Assembly: GCA_019930625.1 (NCBI GenBank)
Contig: CP082844.1
Span: 992,001-1,056,000, forward strand
Direction of reading: 5' to 3'
Origin: Nocardia asteroides
GTDB taxonomy: Bacteria; Actinomycetota; Actinomycetes; Mycobacteriales; Mycobacteriaceae
DNA: 64,000 bases
The position numbers and the translations under genes were made by a program. Positions within the stretch are counted from its first letter, which is position 1, and each line of letters begins with the position of its first letter. Positions 45,637 to 53,995 of the stretch are shown here, piece after piece. The notes under the pieces are model-generated. The model made no database searches and was not told where the DNA came from. It saw only the letters and a list, made by a program, of their open reading frames with translations.

Positions 45637-45955
45637 GGGGGTTCCTTCCAACAAATGGGTGTGGTGAATTCGGTGATGTCCCCGGGTGGGGGACGGAATG
45701 CGCACCGATCGGGGCAAATTCCCCGGGCGGTCGGTGCCGTTCCGGTTTCCATGACCGCTCGATAGGGCCTGTGATGTCAAGCGGAATGTGGAAATTGAAT
45801 CCGGTCGCGAATTCCTCTCGTCTCATTCCGTAATAGCCTCGGCGCGAGCGGAATTCGAGTCGCCAGTGTTGACTCGGGGATGGCGAGGCGCCTCACGCCG
45901 GCGGCCTCGCCGCGGGCGCGTGGCACGCGAGCCGCGGACTCGACGTACGACCCGG
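45637..45955. other. Intergenic region, 319 bp
   Basis: No convincing gene is present. It separates the 384-residue gene from the upstream members of the operon and contains GC-rich repeats of GGTGGGGGA type, plus a less GC-rich stretch at 45770-45850 that could hold a promoter for the 384-residue gene. Confidence 0.45.
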
Positions 45956-46300
45956 TCACGGGTGCGCCGGTGACGAGTCGGCCGTGTCGGTGCCGGGCTC
46001 GCCGGAGTCGGCCTCAGCAGGTTCTGTGTTGCCGGTGGCGGGTTGGGTGTCGAGGGCCTCGCGAAGTCGTCGCCCGCCGCCGGTCAGCTCGTAGTCCACA
46101 TGGTGGTCGAGTTCCCAGCTTTCAGCGCACTCGACGCAGATGGTGCAGCCGTGCGCGCAGCGCCACGTCCTGCCTACCAACAGGATTCGGCCGGGCGGGT
46201 CGTCGCTGTCGCGCAGCCTCACCACGACGTAGGCGTTGCCGCTGAGTTTGGCTCCCGGTTTGATGACACCGTCCTCGTCGTGGGTGCGAGTGTCTTTCAC
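45956..46300 (-). CDS. Small protein with a four-cysteine cluster
   Basis: A 114-residue protein from GTG 46300, with AGGAG seven bases before. It has a beta-rich start (AKLSGNAYVVVRLRDSDD) and then a tight cysteine cluster, CAHGCTICVEC (C-x3-C-x2-C-x2-C), that could bind zinc or an Fe-S cluster. The C-terminal tail is disordered and acidic. It belongs to the MoxR/VWA operon. No family was recognised. Confidence 0.65.
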   Translation of the reverse strand: MKDTRTHDEDGVIKPGAKLSGNAYVVVRLRDSDDPPGRILLVGRTWRCAHGCTICVECAESWELDHHVDYELTGGGRRLREALDTQPATGNTEPAEADSGEPGTDTADSSPAHP

Positions 46301-46340
46301 GGAGTGCTCCTGTTCGGGTTCGGTTGGGGCGCTGGCGGGT

Positions 46341-46652
46341 TCACCGGGCGAGGCGGGTGTGCAGGGGGCCGGTGGTGCGGTCGAGCCACACCGTCGCCGC
46401 GTGCCCGTGCGAGCCCCGACGCAACCTCTCGGCGGCCCCGGCGGCGTAGGCGGCGATGTCGTCGGGGTGCACGAGGTGGATACGCGGGGCGGCATAGCCG
46501 CCCGTGCCGCCGGTCACGTGCGCGACGGTGAACATGCCGCGCTCGTCGTGCGTGCCCGAGGCGTAGATGACGAACTGGTCGCCGGTGACGGCGTTGGCGA
46601 TCACGTAGATCGCGTCGAGTGCGGTTGTGGTGGGAATGGCGGGATCGGTCAC
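46341..46652 (-). CDS. Small conserved protein of the MoxR/VWA operon
   Basis: A 103-residue protein from GTG 46652 behind AAGGAGACACC. The body looks like a compact alpha/beta domain (ALDAIYVIANAVTGDQFVIY; IHLVHPDDIAAYAAGAAERL). The ORF is open upstream, but the ribosome binding site decides the start. Function is not recognised. Confidence 0.65.
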   Translation of the reverse strand: MTDPAIPTTTALDAIYVIANAVTGDQFVIYASGTHDERGMFTVAHVTGGTGGYAAPRIHLVHPDDIAAYAAGAAERLRRGSHGHAATVWLDRTTGPLHTRLAR

Positions 46653-46854
46653 GGTGTCTCCTTGGTTGCCGCCCCGGGTGCGGGGCGGGGTGGGTGGGTG
46701 ATGGTTGGGCCGAACCGGTGGCCGATGTCGGCCCGGTCCGGGTACCCCTGGGCGTGCTGCACACCCGGGGCACCCGGTGTTCAGGCGGCGGGTTCGAGTG
46801 GACTCAGCGGGTCGACTCGCCCGCGCTTGTGCCATCCGTCAACCTCTGACCGGT

Positions 46855-47022
46855 TCAGTCAAAGGCGAGGTACTGCCGGATTTCCGGGGCTGAGAGCCGA
46901 CCGCTGTCGATGAGGTGCTGCCGGGTTTCGGCGAGGTGCCCGAGACCGTCATCGATGTCGGTTCCCTCGTGCTCGATGGGGTCCTCGGCGTCAGGGTCGC
47001 GGAAACGGCCCGCGCGCAGCAT
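46855..47022 (-). CDS. Small protein, 55 residues
   Basis: A short reading frame with good coding character (DPIEHEGTDIDDGLGHLAET; RLSAPEIRQYLAFD). It begins at ATG 47022, 15 bp after the stop of the 117-residue gene. The frame continues upstream inside that gene without a better start. It is acidic and helical. Function is unknown. Confidence 0.5.
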   Translation of the reverse strand: MLRAGRFRDPDAEDPIEHEGTDIDDGLGHLAETRQHLIDSGRLSAPEIRQYLAFD

Positions 47023-47036
47023 GGCCGCGATCTCGG

Positions 47037-47390
47037 TCAGGCGCTGGGCGAGGGTTTCCGCCGTTTCGGCGGTTCTTCCTGGTCGCTGCGCAGCTGGGCG
47101 AGTGCTTCGTCGCGTTTGGCATCCCGGTAGGCGCGCATCCGGTCGAGCCACTGTGCCGAGGGGTCCTGGTGTGCGGGAACGAGCAGCCACGGGGCGGCGA
47201 AACCTCGCCCGCCGGTAGCGGTTTCGATCACGCACTCGGGAACGTGGTGGTCGAACACCTGGAGCACGACGCCGCGCCAGGTGCGGTTGTGGAGGCCGGT
47301 GACCTCGTCGCCGACCTCGATCGGGCAAACCACCTCGCCGCGGGTGTCGGTGTCGGCGGGGGTCTGGTCGATAGCGGTGGTGTCGGTCAT
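47037..47390 (-). CDS. Small protein with a beta-barrel-like core
   Basis: A 117-residue protein from ATG 47390 (GGAG nine bases upstream). The core EVVCPIEVGDEVTGLHNRTW then RGVVLQVFDHHVPECVIETA resembles small SH3- or KOW-like barrels that bind nucleic acid or protein; this is a guess from pattern. The tail is helical and charged (WLDRMRAYRDAKRDEALAQL). It is the third gene of the MoxR/VWA operon. Confidence 0.65.
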   Translation of the reverse strand: MTDTTAIDQTPADTDTRGEVVCPIEVGDEVTGLHNRTWRGVVLQVFDHHVPECVIETATGGRGFAAPWLLVPAHQDPSAQWLDRMRAYRDAKRDEALAQLRSDQEEPPKRRKPSPSA

Positions 47391-47517
47391 GGTGAGTGTC
47401 TCCTGTCGTTGCCGCCCCGGGCCGGGGCGGGTGGGGTGTTGGTGGGTGATGGCAGGGCCGCGCCGGTGACCGGTAGCGGCCCGGTCCCGGGCGCGGTGTG
47501 CGCCCGGGGCCCGGGGG

Positions 47518-49335
47518 CTAGGCGGCGCGCACGGCGGCAGTGATGGCGCGGGCGATCGCGGTGGCGGTGGTGGCCGGGTCGGTCACCACGTGCACGGTCG
47601 CCCCGTTCAGCGGAGTCGGGGCCCCGGGCCGACCGGGGCGTCTGCCCGTGTTCGGGGCCAGCCACAGCACCGCGCACCCGGCCGCGCGTACGGCGTCGAG
47701 TCGGCGCTGGGCGGCGGCGCGTTCGTGGGGTCGGTAGATGCCGTCGGAGATGATGACCAGCAGCCGCGTCGCGCCGGGCCGTGACAGGCCGAGGGCCCCG
47801 TCGAGGGCGACCGTCGCGGCAGCGAGGGCGTGGTATTTGTCCGGGCAACCGAACTCGGCGACCTGGGCGGGGGCGGTGCCCGGGTAGGTGACCGGGGTGA
47901 CCTTCGCGCCGAAGGTCACGGTCGCGGTGGTGGCGGGCATCGCGGCCAGCTCGGCGGCGCGGGCGATGATCCACGCGGCCGAGGACACCGGCGCGGCGAA
48001 CGCACTCATCGAAGAGGACACGTCGCACGCGATGCCGACCTGCAGCGGCGGGTACGGGCTCGTTCTGCGGGAGGTGCGGGTGAACGGTTCGGCGGTCGGG
48101 ATGGCACCGGCCGCGAGCTGGGCTTGCCGGGCCAGCACACCCCGCATCCGCACCCGCCCCGGCGGGACCACCGAGGTCGTTTTCACCGTGGAGCGTTCGC
48201 GGGCGGCGGCGGTGTCCAGCGCGCGGGCCAGCACCCGCGCGGCGGTCTGTTCCGTGGTTAGCGGGGTACGGGTGCGGGCTACGGTGCGCGAGCGCCCCGG
48301 TGTCTCACCGTCGCCGAACACGTGCTCGGCCATCAGCTGTGCCTGTTCGGCAGTGGCGGCGGCGGCCTCGCGCGCGGCGGCGGCGGACTCGGCCGGGTCG
48401 GCGGGCACCGGGTTCGCCGCGACCTCGGCAGCGATGGCGGCGGCGGTGGCCTCGATGGCCGCGCCCAACAGCGAGGCCGGTATCGGTGTGGCGTGCGGTT
48501 CGGGGCCCACGATGTCGAACCAGCGCCGCCCGAGTTCGAGCATGGCGGCGGTGTCGATATCGGCCACGGTGTGGGCCTCGCGCCATATCGCACGCAACTT
48601 GGTGAGGGTGTCGGTGCCGAGGATGGACTCGATCTCGCGCACCAGCGGCGCGCATTCGGACTCGGTCAGTACCCCGGCGTCGATCCGGCCGAGCACGAGG
48701 GCGGCGTTGTGGGCGGCGGCGTAGGCGGTGCGTGGGAGGTGGGCGGCGGCGGTTTGGCCGCCGTTGTCGCCGATCACGATCTCGGTGGCGCTGGCGCGCA
48801 ACCAATGCCGGTCATCGGGGCGGCGGCGAATCTGGGCGGCCTCGATGCGCGACTCTTCCAGCAGTTTCGCCGCCTTCACCACCTCCGGGTGTGCCAGCAG
48901 CGGGGCCCGCCACACCGAGTGTTTGGCGTGCGCGCACTCGTGCACCAACGCACCCCACACCGCCGGGTAGTTGTTGCGGTCACTGTTGCGGGCCGGGCGC
49001 GCGGCGGCCGGGTCGATCTTGAGTCGGGACCCGTCGAGTTCGATGGCGGCCAGCGCTGGCACGAACACCGCCGGGTGACCGAACGCGGCACCGGGCGCGA
49101 TGCTCACCGTCAGGTCGTCACGGTCGGCGATCGGCGGAACCTCGGCGGTCATGGCGGCCGACAGGGTGGCCCATCCCCCGGTCACCGGCACAGACGTCGG
49201 GGCGGAGGTGGCAGGCGTGGCGGCGGGGGCCGCCCCCGCCCCGGCGGCGGCCGGGGCGGAAGCGGTGCCGGTGCCCGGGGTGGCGGGCGCGGCGGGGCTA
49301 GCGGGGGCAGGGGCGGCGATCACGTGGCCGGTCAT
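47518..49335 (-). CDS. Metallopeptidase-like/VWA-domain protein, partner of the MoxR ATPase
   Basis: A 605-residue protein. After an Ala/Pro-rich start (ATG 49335), a putative metallopeptidase domain carries HECAH (about residue 128, in ALVHECAHAKHS). A helical middle leads to a C-terminal VWA domain with the MIDAS motif CDVSSSMS (DxSxS, about residue 436) and RLLVIISDG. The combination of a DUF2201-type metallopeptidase-like domain with a VWA domain next to a MoxR AAA gene is a known chaperone-like pairing. The ATPase remodels targets that the VWA protein binds. The target here is unknown. Confidence 0.85.
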   Translation of the reverse strand: MTGHVIAAPAPASPAAPATPGTGTASAPAAAGAGAAPAATPATSAPTSVPVTGGWATLSAAMTAEVPPIADRDDLTVSIAPGAAFGHPAVFVPALAAIELDGSRLKIDPAAARPARNSDRNNYPAVWGALVHECAHAKHSVWRAPLLAHPEVVKAAKLLEESRIEAAQIRRRPDDRHWLRASATEIVIGDNGGQTAAAHLPRTAYAAAHNAALVLGRIDAGVLTESECAPLVREIESILGTDTLTKLRAIWREAHTVADIDTAAMLELGRRWFDIVGPEPHATPIPASLLGAAIEATAAAIAAEVAANPVPADPAESAAAAREAAAATAEQAQLMAEHVFGDGETPGRSRTVARTRTPLTTEQTAARVLARALDTAAARERSTVKTTSVVPPGRVRMRGVLARQAQLAAGAIPTAEPFTRTSRRTSPYPPLQVGIACDVSSSMSAFAAPVSSAAWIIARAAELAAMPATTATVTFGAKVTPVTYPGTAPAQVAEFGCPDKYHALAAATVALDGALGLSRPGATRLLVIISDGIYRPHERAAAQRRLDAVRAAGCAVLWLAPNTGRRPGRPGAPTPLNGATVHVVTDPATTATAIARAITAAVRAA

Positions 49336-49376
49336 GGCAGGCAATACCTTTCGGGCGTGCGGGCGGCGGGTAGTAG

Positions 49377-50588
49377 TTAGAGGCGGGGGCCGAGGGCGAG
49401 CGGGGTGTGGGTGGTGCCGCACACGGTTTTCATCACGGCGGCCACCACGTCGCGGTCCTCTTCGGGGGCGGCCCCGAGGAGGTTGGCCATCGCGGTGTCG
49501 GGGTCGGTGGCGGCGGCGATCTTGCGGAACGCCAGCAGCTCGCGCAGTTGCGGGGCCCACCCGACCTCGCCCTTGGCCTGCCGGGCGGCCAGCTCGCGCG
49601 CCACTTTCACCGCGCGTCGTTCCACCCCGAGCTGGGCGGCGAGGTCGAGGTCGGACACCACGCGCACCTGGAACGCGAACCGGGAACTCAGCGCGTCGGA
49701 CAGGATGGCCCCGTGCACGCCGGGGTTGTGCCCGGCCACCACGAAGAACCCGGGCTCGGCCTTCACCACCGTGCCGGTTGCTTTGACCACCAGCTCTTTT
49801 CGCCCGTCCATCGCCGGATACACCGCCGCCAGCACGGTCGGCGAGATCAGGGTCGCGTCGTCGATGAACAGCACCCGGCCCTCTTTCATCGCCCGAACGA
49901 GGGGCCCGTCCACGAAAATGAAACGGCCGTCGGGGGTTTGGGTGTACTCGCCCACGAAATCGGCGACCGTAGTGTCCCCGTCGCCCTGCACCGTCAACAG
50001 GTCGCCGTAGGCGGCCTCGATGAGCGAGGTCTTCCCGGTGCCGGGCGGACCGTACAGCAGCACCGGAACCTCGGCCGCGCGCATGGTCTGCAACACCTCC
50101 ACATCGGCGCGCCCGGCGAGCTGGCGCAGGTGGTAGTCCTGCCCGTTCGGCCGGGCCACCGTGTTACCCGTGCGGGCCGGGGCCGCCGGGGCGGCGGGCG
50201 CGGCCGGGGCCGGGGTGGCGGATTTCTTGGTGCGGCGGGCCGGTTTCGGCTTGCTGGGGGCCGGGGCCGCCGGGGTGGCAGGCGCGGCCGGGGCCGGGGC
50301 GGTAGCGGCCGGGGCGGCCGGGGTGGCGGCGGTAGTCGTGGTGGCGGTGGCGCGGTAGCGGCGGGGCGCGGCCGAGGTGCGTTCGGCGTGCCCGGCGGCG
50401 GTCAACGCCTCGAGAGCGTTGCCGACCGCGCCGGAAGACCGGCCGAGCCCCGTGGCGATTTCGCGGGGCGACTGTTCGCGGACGGGGTCGGCGGCCAGCG
50501 CAGCGGCCACCATGCGGCGCAGTTCACCGTTGGGCAGGCGACCGGCGGCCGGTGCAGCGGTAGCGGCGGGGGCGGGTGTGGTGGGCAT
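49377..50588 (-). CDS. MoxR/dynein-type AAA ATPase with N-terminal HTH module
   Basis: A 403-residue ATPase. Residues 1-80 hold a winged-helix module (QSPREIATGLGRSSGAVGNA then LEALTAAGHAERTSAAPRR), followed by an Ala/Pro/Lys linker to about residue 135. The AAA domain has Walker A VLLYGPPGTGKTSL (about 175), Walker B RVLFIDDATLI (about 237) and sensor-1-like FFVVAGHNPG. AGGAG lies six bases before ATG 50588. It heads the leftward operon and acts with the VWA protein just downstream. HTH fused to MoxR is unusual and may tether the ATPase to DNA. Confidence 0.88.
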   Translation of the reverse strand: MPTTPAPAATAAPAAGRLPNGELRRMVAAALAADPVREQSPREIATGLGRSSGAVGNALEALTAAGHAERTSAAPRRYRATATTTTAATPAAPAATAPAPAAPATPAAPAPSKPKPARRTKKSATPAPAAPAAPAAPARTGNTVARPNGQDYHLRQLAGRADVEVLQTMRAAEVPVLLYGPPGTGKTSLIEAAYGDLLTVQGDGDTTVADFVGEYTQTPDGRFIFVDGPLVRAMKEGRVLFIDDATLISPTVLAAVYPAMDGRKELVVKATGTVVKAEPGFFVVAGHNPGVHGAILSDALSSRFAFQVRVVSDLDLAAQLGVERRAVKVARELAARQAKGEVGWAPQLRELLAFRKIAAATDPDTAMANLLGAAPEEDRDVVAAVMKTVCGTTHTPLALGPRL

Positions 50589-50973
50589 TGCGACTCCTGC
50601 AATTCCGGTTCCGAATTCGTGGCCGTTTTCGGCATACGTGCGGCGTGGCCGCCATTCGGATTTCTGCGAATTTCCCGGCGAATTCCGGGAACGTGGTCGA
50701 CGCTAGCTCGACCTCGAACAGCCTCACAACCCCGAAAACAGCTCAATTTTCCGGAATTTTTCCGGACAACCGCGAGCCCGACTACGCAATTCCGGAATGC
50801 GCCATGCAAGCAGCCTCACCAGCGCACACCACACCTCGGCCGACAAAGACCCAAAAAAGACAATAAAATTACAAATTGGAGGAGCGGGGAAGATCGCGGA
50901 AGATGGAGATACAGCAGCGGGAAGCGAGTCATTCGAGAGCACGGCCAACCACGCGAGAGAGCCCGCACGAGCA

Positions 50974-50999
50974 TGTCTATCCATCTTTGTGGATAGACA
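50974..50999. promoter_or_regulatory. Inverted repeat TGTCTATCCA-N6-TGGATAGACA
   Basis: Perfect 10-bp arms around TCTTTG. Each arm contains the TATCC/GGATA half-site found in the 28.6-kb arrays. It lies 9 bp from the 18-bp palindrome, about 390 bp upstream of the MoxR start. Confidence 0.7.
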
Positions 51000-51008
51000 A
51001 TCCCCGAT

Positions 51009-51026
51009 GATATCCGCGCGGATATC
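51009..51026. promoter_or_regulatory. 18-bp palindrome GATATCCGCGCGGATATC
   Basis: Perfect palindrome whose inner 16 bp are identical to the one at 28708-28723. A further TATCC follows at 51023. It is the second site for what appears to be the same regulator. Confidence 0.8.
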
Positions 51027-51334
51027 CGCCGCCCGACCTGCCTATATGACTCGCAGAGGGTGCGTCGTTCCAATCTTCGCACCGAATCGCGCATCGAAAC
51101 CCACCATGGAACGACGCACCGATCTTTTTTCATCGAGCCACTCAGGCTCACCGCAGCTACACCCACAGCCGAGCACGGAGTGTTCAGCGGCGAGGAAACC
51201 GTCCCGAATACAATTCGATTAGACATTCCACTACCCCTGGCACGCATTTTCAGTCAGTGCCAGAACAACCGGAATTCCGGCTTCTACATTAATTGACATG
51301 CCGCGCGAGCGGTAATGGACGCCAGCATTCAACT

Positions 51335-53119
51335 CTATTTCTGGGCGCTGCGGAGCTGTTCGAGGAGTTGGCGGGTTTCTGGACTCGGACGCTGCCCAAT
51401 CTCGGAAAGCCGCCGGGTCAGGAGTCGGTAGGTGCGGGTGAGTGCGGCGGTTTCCCCGCGACGGGCGTGCAGGCGTAGGAGGTCGTGCCAGACCGCCTCG
51501 TTGTAGGGGTCGTTTTCCACGGCGGTCTCGAGCATTCCCAAGGTCGCGTCGAGGTCGGTGCTGCTACGGGTCGCCAGCCAGCTCAAGGCGTTGAGCGAGG
51601 TCCGCCGGGCCGATTCGCGCAGGGATTGAACCCAGGTGTCGGTGAGGTCGCTGGCCAGCTCGCTTGTGGCCAGCGCCGCGATACAGCGGGCGGCATCCGC
51701 CTGCTCGGAGTCGCTGCGCGCGTGGCGACGTTGAGCCACCGCTGCGTTGAAGTCCCAGTAGTCCACCCCCACCTGGCTCGACAGCCGGACCTGGGTGCGG
51801 TCCTCGGCGAGTACTTCGCTGACCTGTCCGCCGGTGGCGGTGCCCAGCGCGGCACGCAAGCGGCTCAGGGTGTTCGCCAAGGCGCTGCTGCCCCGGGTGC
51901 CGGGCCGCTCACCCCACAGCCGCTCGATCAGCTGCTGGCGTGGCAAACCCTCGGGATGCAGGGCGAGCACAGCCACCAGTTCGCGGGCACGCGGTTGTAG
52001 TTGGGTGGTGATTTCCACGCTCTCACCGGTTTCGGCGTCGTTCCAGAAGATGCGGGTGGGCCCGAACACCCGCACTGCCAGCGCGGGCGCGCCGTCGGCC
52101 GGTGTCGGCCCCGGTGCAGGCTCAGTGGTCTCGAGGTGCGGGCTCGGCTCGGGCACCGCGGCGAGGTCACCTTCTGCGGGTTGGCCGGCATCCTCGGCCG
52201 CCACCGCGAGCACCGGTTCAGAGGCCGGTGTTTCGGTGGTATCGACCACGACGGGCTCACGCGGGCGAAGGCGCGGCGTCGGCACGGTGGCGGGGTCGAT
52301 GGCATAGATCCTGGGCGCGTCCTCGCCGCGGCGAGTGCGCCGCACCGGACGGCCTTGGTGGCGGGCAGATTGTCCGATGTGGGGTGGGTCGAACTGGCCG
52401 GTGCGTTCGTAGCGGCGCAGTTCGATCTCGACGGCGGTGATGGTGCCGCGTGCGGGCGGGATGAGGTGCTGGCGGGAGCGGCGGCCGGTCAGCAGGGCAC
52501 GGGCACCGGAGCGGGAGACCGGCAGCTCGCCGACGACGGGGAATCCGATCGCGTCGATGTAAGCGCGGCTGCCGCCGATCACCACTAGGCCCCGGGGGCG
52601 CCGACGGCGGGTGAGGTCGAGGACCCGCTGGGCGGCGGTCTCGGGGTCGATGTGCTCGGCGCGGACCACGAACAGGGCGGAGTCGGCGGCAGCGATGACC
52701 GGGTGCGCGGGCGCACCCGGCTCGGGGACACCGCAATCGGCGAACACCACCGCGCCGAACCCACGCCAACCCCGGTCCAGATCCGTCAGTAGCGCAGCAG
52801 CCGGGACCGGGTCGTCGGGGGCATGCCCGGGCGGGGCTGCCAGGAACGCCTGCCCGCCAGGCAGATACTGCACGTGCTGGCCCAGCAGCTCCCCTGTCAT
52901 GGGCACACCGAGGGCGGTTCGGCGGGCCAGGCTCGCCGAACCCAGATAGGGGTCCGCGCCGACCATGTCGGCGAGCTGGCCGCCTGCGGGGTCGGCCTCG
53001 ACGATGAGGGCGGTTTCGGGTCCGGGCCAGGTGTGGGCGAGCGCGACGGTGGTCGTGGTGGTTCCCGCGCGCGAGCTCAGTCCTGCGACGGCGATCAGGT
53101 AGGGCGCCTGCGGCCTCAT
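51335..53119 (-). CDS. MinD/ParA-like domain fused to a BTAD (SARP-type) domain
   Basis: A 594-residue fusion. Residues 1-210 look like a MinD/ParA ATPase fold (LIAVAGLSSRAGTTTTTVAL; ALIVEADPAGGQLADMVGAD; GAVVFADCGVP). The nucleotide loop reads SRAGTTT, where MinD proteins have GKT, so the key lysine is missing. After a Pro-rich linker, residues 345-594 hold an OmpR-type winged helix (LAVRVFGPTRIFWN; LVAVLALHPEGLPRQQLIER) and a helical bacterial transcriptional activation domain. It is probably a regulator or anchoring protein of the element. It heads, or joins, the surface operon: the next gene upstream ends 10 bp away. Confidence 0.85.
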   Translation of the reverse strand: MRPQAPYLIAVAGLSSRAGTTTTTVALAHTWPGPETALIVEADPAGGQLADMVGADPYLGSASLARRTALGVPMTGELLGQHVQYLPGGQAFLAAPPGHAPDDPVPAAALLTDLDRGWRGFGAVVFADCGVPEPGAPAHPVIAAADSALFVVRAEHIDPETAAQRVLDLTRRRRPRGLVVIGGSRAYIDAIGFPVVGELPVSRSGARALLTGRRSRQHLIPPARGTITAVEIELRRYERTGQFDPPHIGQSARHQGRPVRRTRRGEDAPRIYAIDPATVPTPRLRPREPVVVDTTETPASEPVLAVAAEDAGQPAEGDLAAVPEPSPHLETTEPAPGPTPADGAPALAVRVFGPTRIFWNDAETGESVEITTQLQPRARELVAVLALHPEGLPRQQLIERLWGERPGTRGSSALANTLSRLRAALGTATGGQVSEVLAEDRTQVRLSSQVGVDYWDFNAAVAQRRHARSDSEQADAARCIAALATSELASDLTDTWVQSLRESARRTSLNALSWLATRSSTDLDATLGMLETAVENDPYNEAVWHDLLRLHARRGETAALTRTYRLLTRRLSEIGQRPSPETRQLLEQLRSAQK

Positions 53120-53129
53120 CGGTGGGCTC

Positions 53130-53879
53130 CTATCCCTGCTTCTGGACGTTGGAGATCAGCAACGCGCCCCCGCTGTCGGCGGGTCGGGTGTTGATCAGTT
53201 GGAGGTAGTCGGTCCGGGTGCGGTCCGGGCGGATCTCGGCGATGTGAACGTTGGCGGTGGTCGGGGCGATCGGGGTGATCGCGACGCAGTGGCGGGTACC
53301 GGGCGGGATCGAGGCGATTCCCGCGGCGAGTCCCTCGAAGGTGATGCCGCTCTCGGGCGCGAGCAACGGCATCGCCTTCCCGGCGTCGCGGTGGATGTAG
53401 TAGGCGGCCTCGAAGGAGGCGATCACCCCGGCCAAGGTCGTCGGGTCACCGGCCTGCTCGGTGACCACCTCGCCGGTGAGCCCGGTGCACGGGCCCTGCA
53501 CTGGCGTGGTCGAGGTGGGTGGTGCGGCCGTGGCCGGTACTTGCGCTCCGCTGTCGCCGGTCTTCCCGGGCGATGCGAGCAGCACCCCGGCCAGGACGGC
53601 GATCGTGGCCGCCAGCGCGGCCCAGGCTCCGCGCGGCAGCCGCTCCCCTAGCCCGGTCCCCCAACGGGGAATCCCGGGGGTGTCGGCCGCGCTGGGAGTG
53701 TCGCGTATCCGGTGGTACCAGAACTGCTCCGGCAGGAGCGGCTCGTCGGGCTCACCGAGATCATGGTCGGTGCCGGTGTCGGCGACGAGGCGCAGGTCCA
53801 CAACAGCCGGGGGCAGCTCGACCCAGGCGTCGACCTCGTCGTCCTCGTTCTCAGGTGGGTTGCGCGGGTACCTCGGCAT
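53130..53879 (-). CDS. Single-pass membrane protein, VirB8-like layout
   Basis: A 249-residue protein. An acidic cytosolic N-terminus of about 80 residues (PENEDDEVDAWVELPP) precedes one membrane helix (WAALAATIAVLAGVLLA), a Thr/Pro stretch, then an external domain of about 120 residues (LAGVIASFEAAYYIHRDAGK; RTRTDYLQLINT) that recalls the NTF2-like fold of VirB8/TraM-type proteins. That assignment is inferred from topology only. A Cys pair (GPCTGL; RHCVAI) could form a disulfide. Its place among secretion genes supports a channel role. Confidence 0.65.
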   Translation of the reverse strand: MPRYPRNPPENEDDEVDAWVELPPAVVDLRLVADTGTDHDLGEPDEPLLPEQFWYHRIRDTPSAADTPGIPRWGTGLGERLPRGAWAALAATIAVLAGVLLASPGKTGDSGAQVPATAAPPTSTTPVQGPCTGLTGEVVTEQAGDPTTLAGVIASFEAAYYIHRDAGKAMPLLAPESGITFEGLAAGIASIPPGTRHCVAITPIAPTTANVHIAEIRPDRTRTDYLQLINTRPADSGGALLISNVQKQG

Positions 53880-53995
53880 TCATCTCGCCTCGACTCGGAT
53901 CAGTGGTGTCTCCGGGGGCCTGCCCGCACCCCGGTGGTGGGGGAAGTGGGGTGCCCGGGTGCGGGCAGGTTCCCCCGGAGGGGTTCAGGGGCGGC

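Larger units (their letters stand above)
50589..51334. other. Intergenic region, 746 bp, with palindromes and AATTCCGG repeats
   Basis: No gene was found. It holds at least five AATTCCGG/CCGGAATT motifs (50597-50800 and near 51270), an inverted repeat at 50974-50999 and an 18-bp palindrome at 51009-51026. Base composition is much lower in G+C than the surrounding genes. It is the promoter and control region of the leftward MoxR/VWA operon. Confidence 0.6.

Noticed and set aside
48322..49380. Gly/Val-rich plus-strand frames opposite the VWA and MoxR genes
   Set aside because: Antisense shadows of Ala/Pro-rich coding regions, without start signals.
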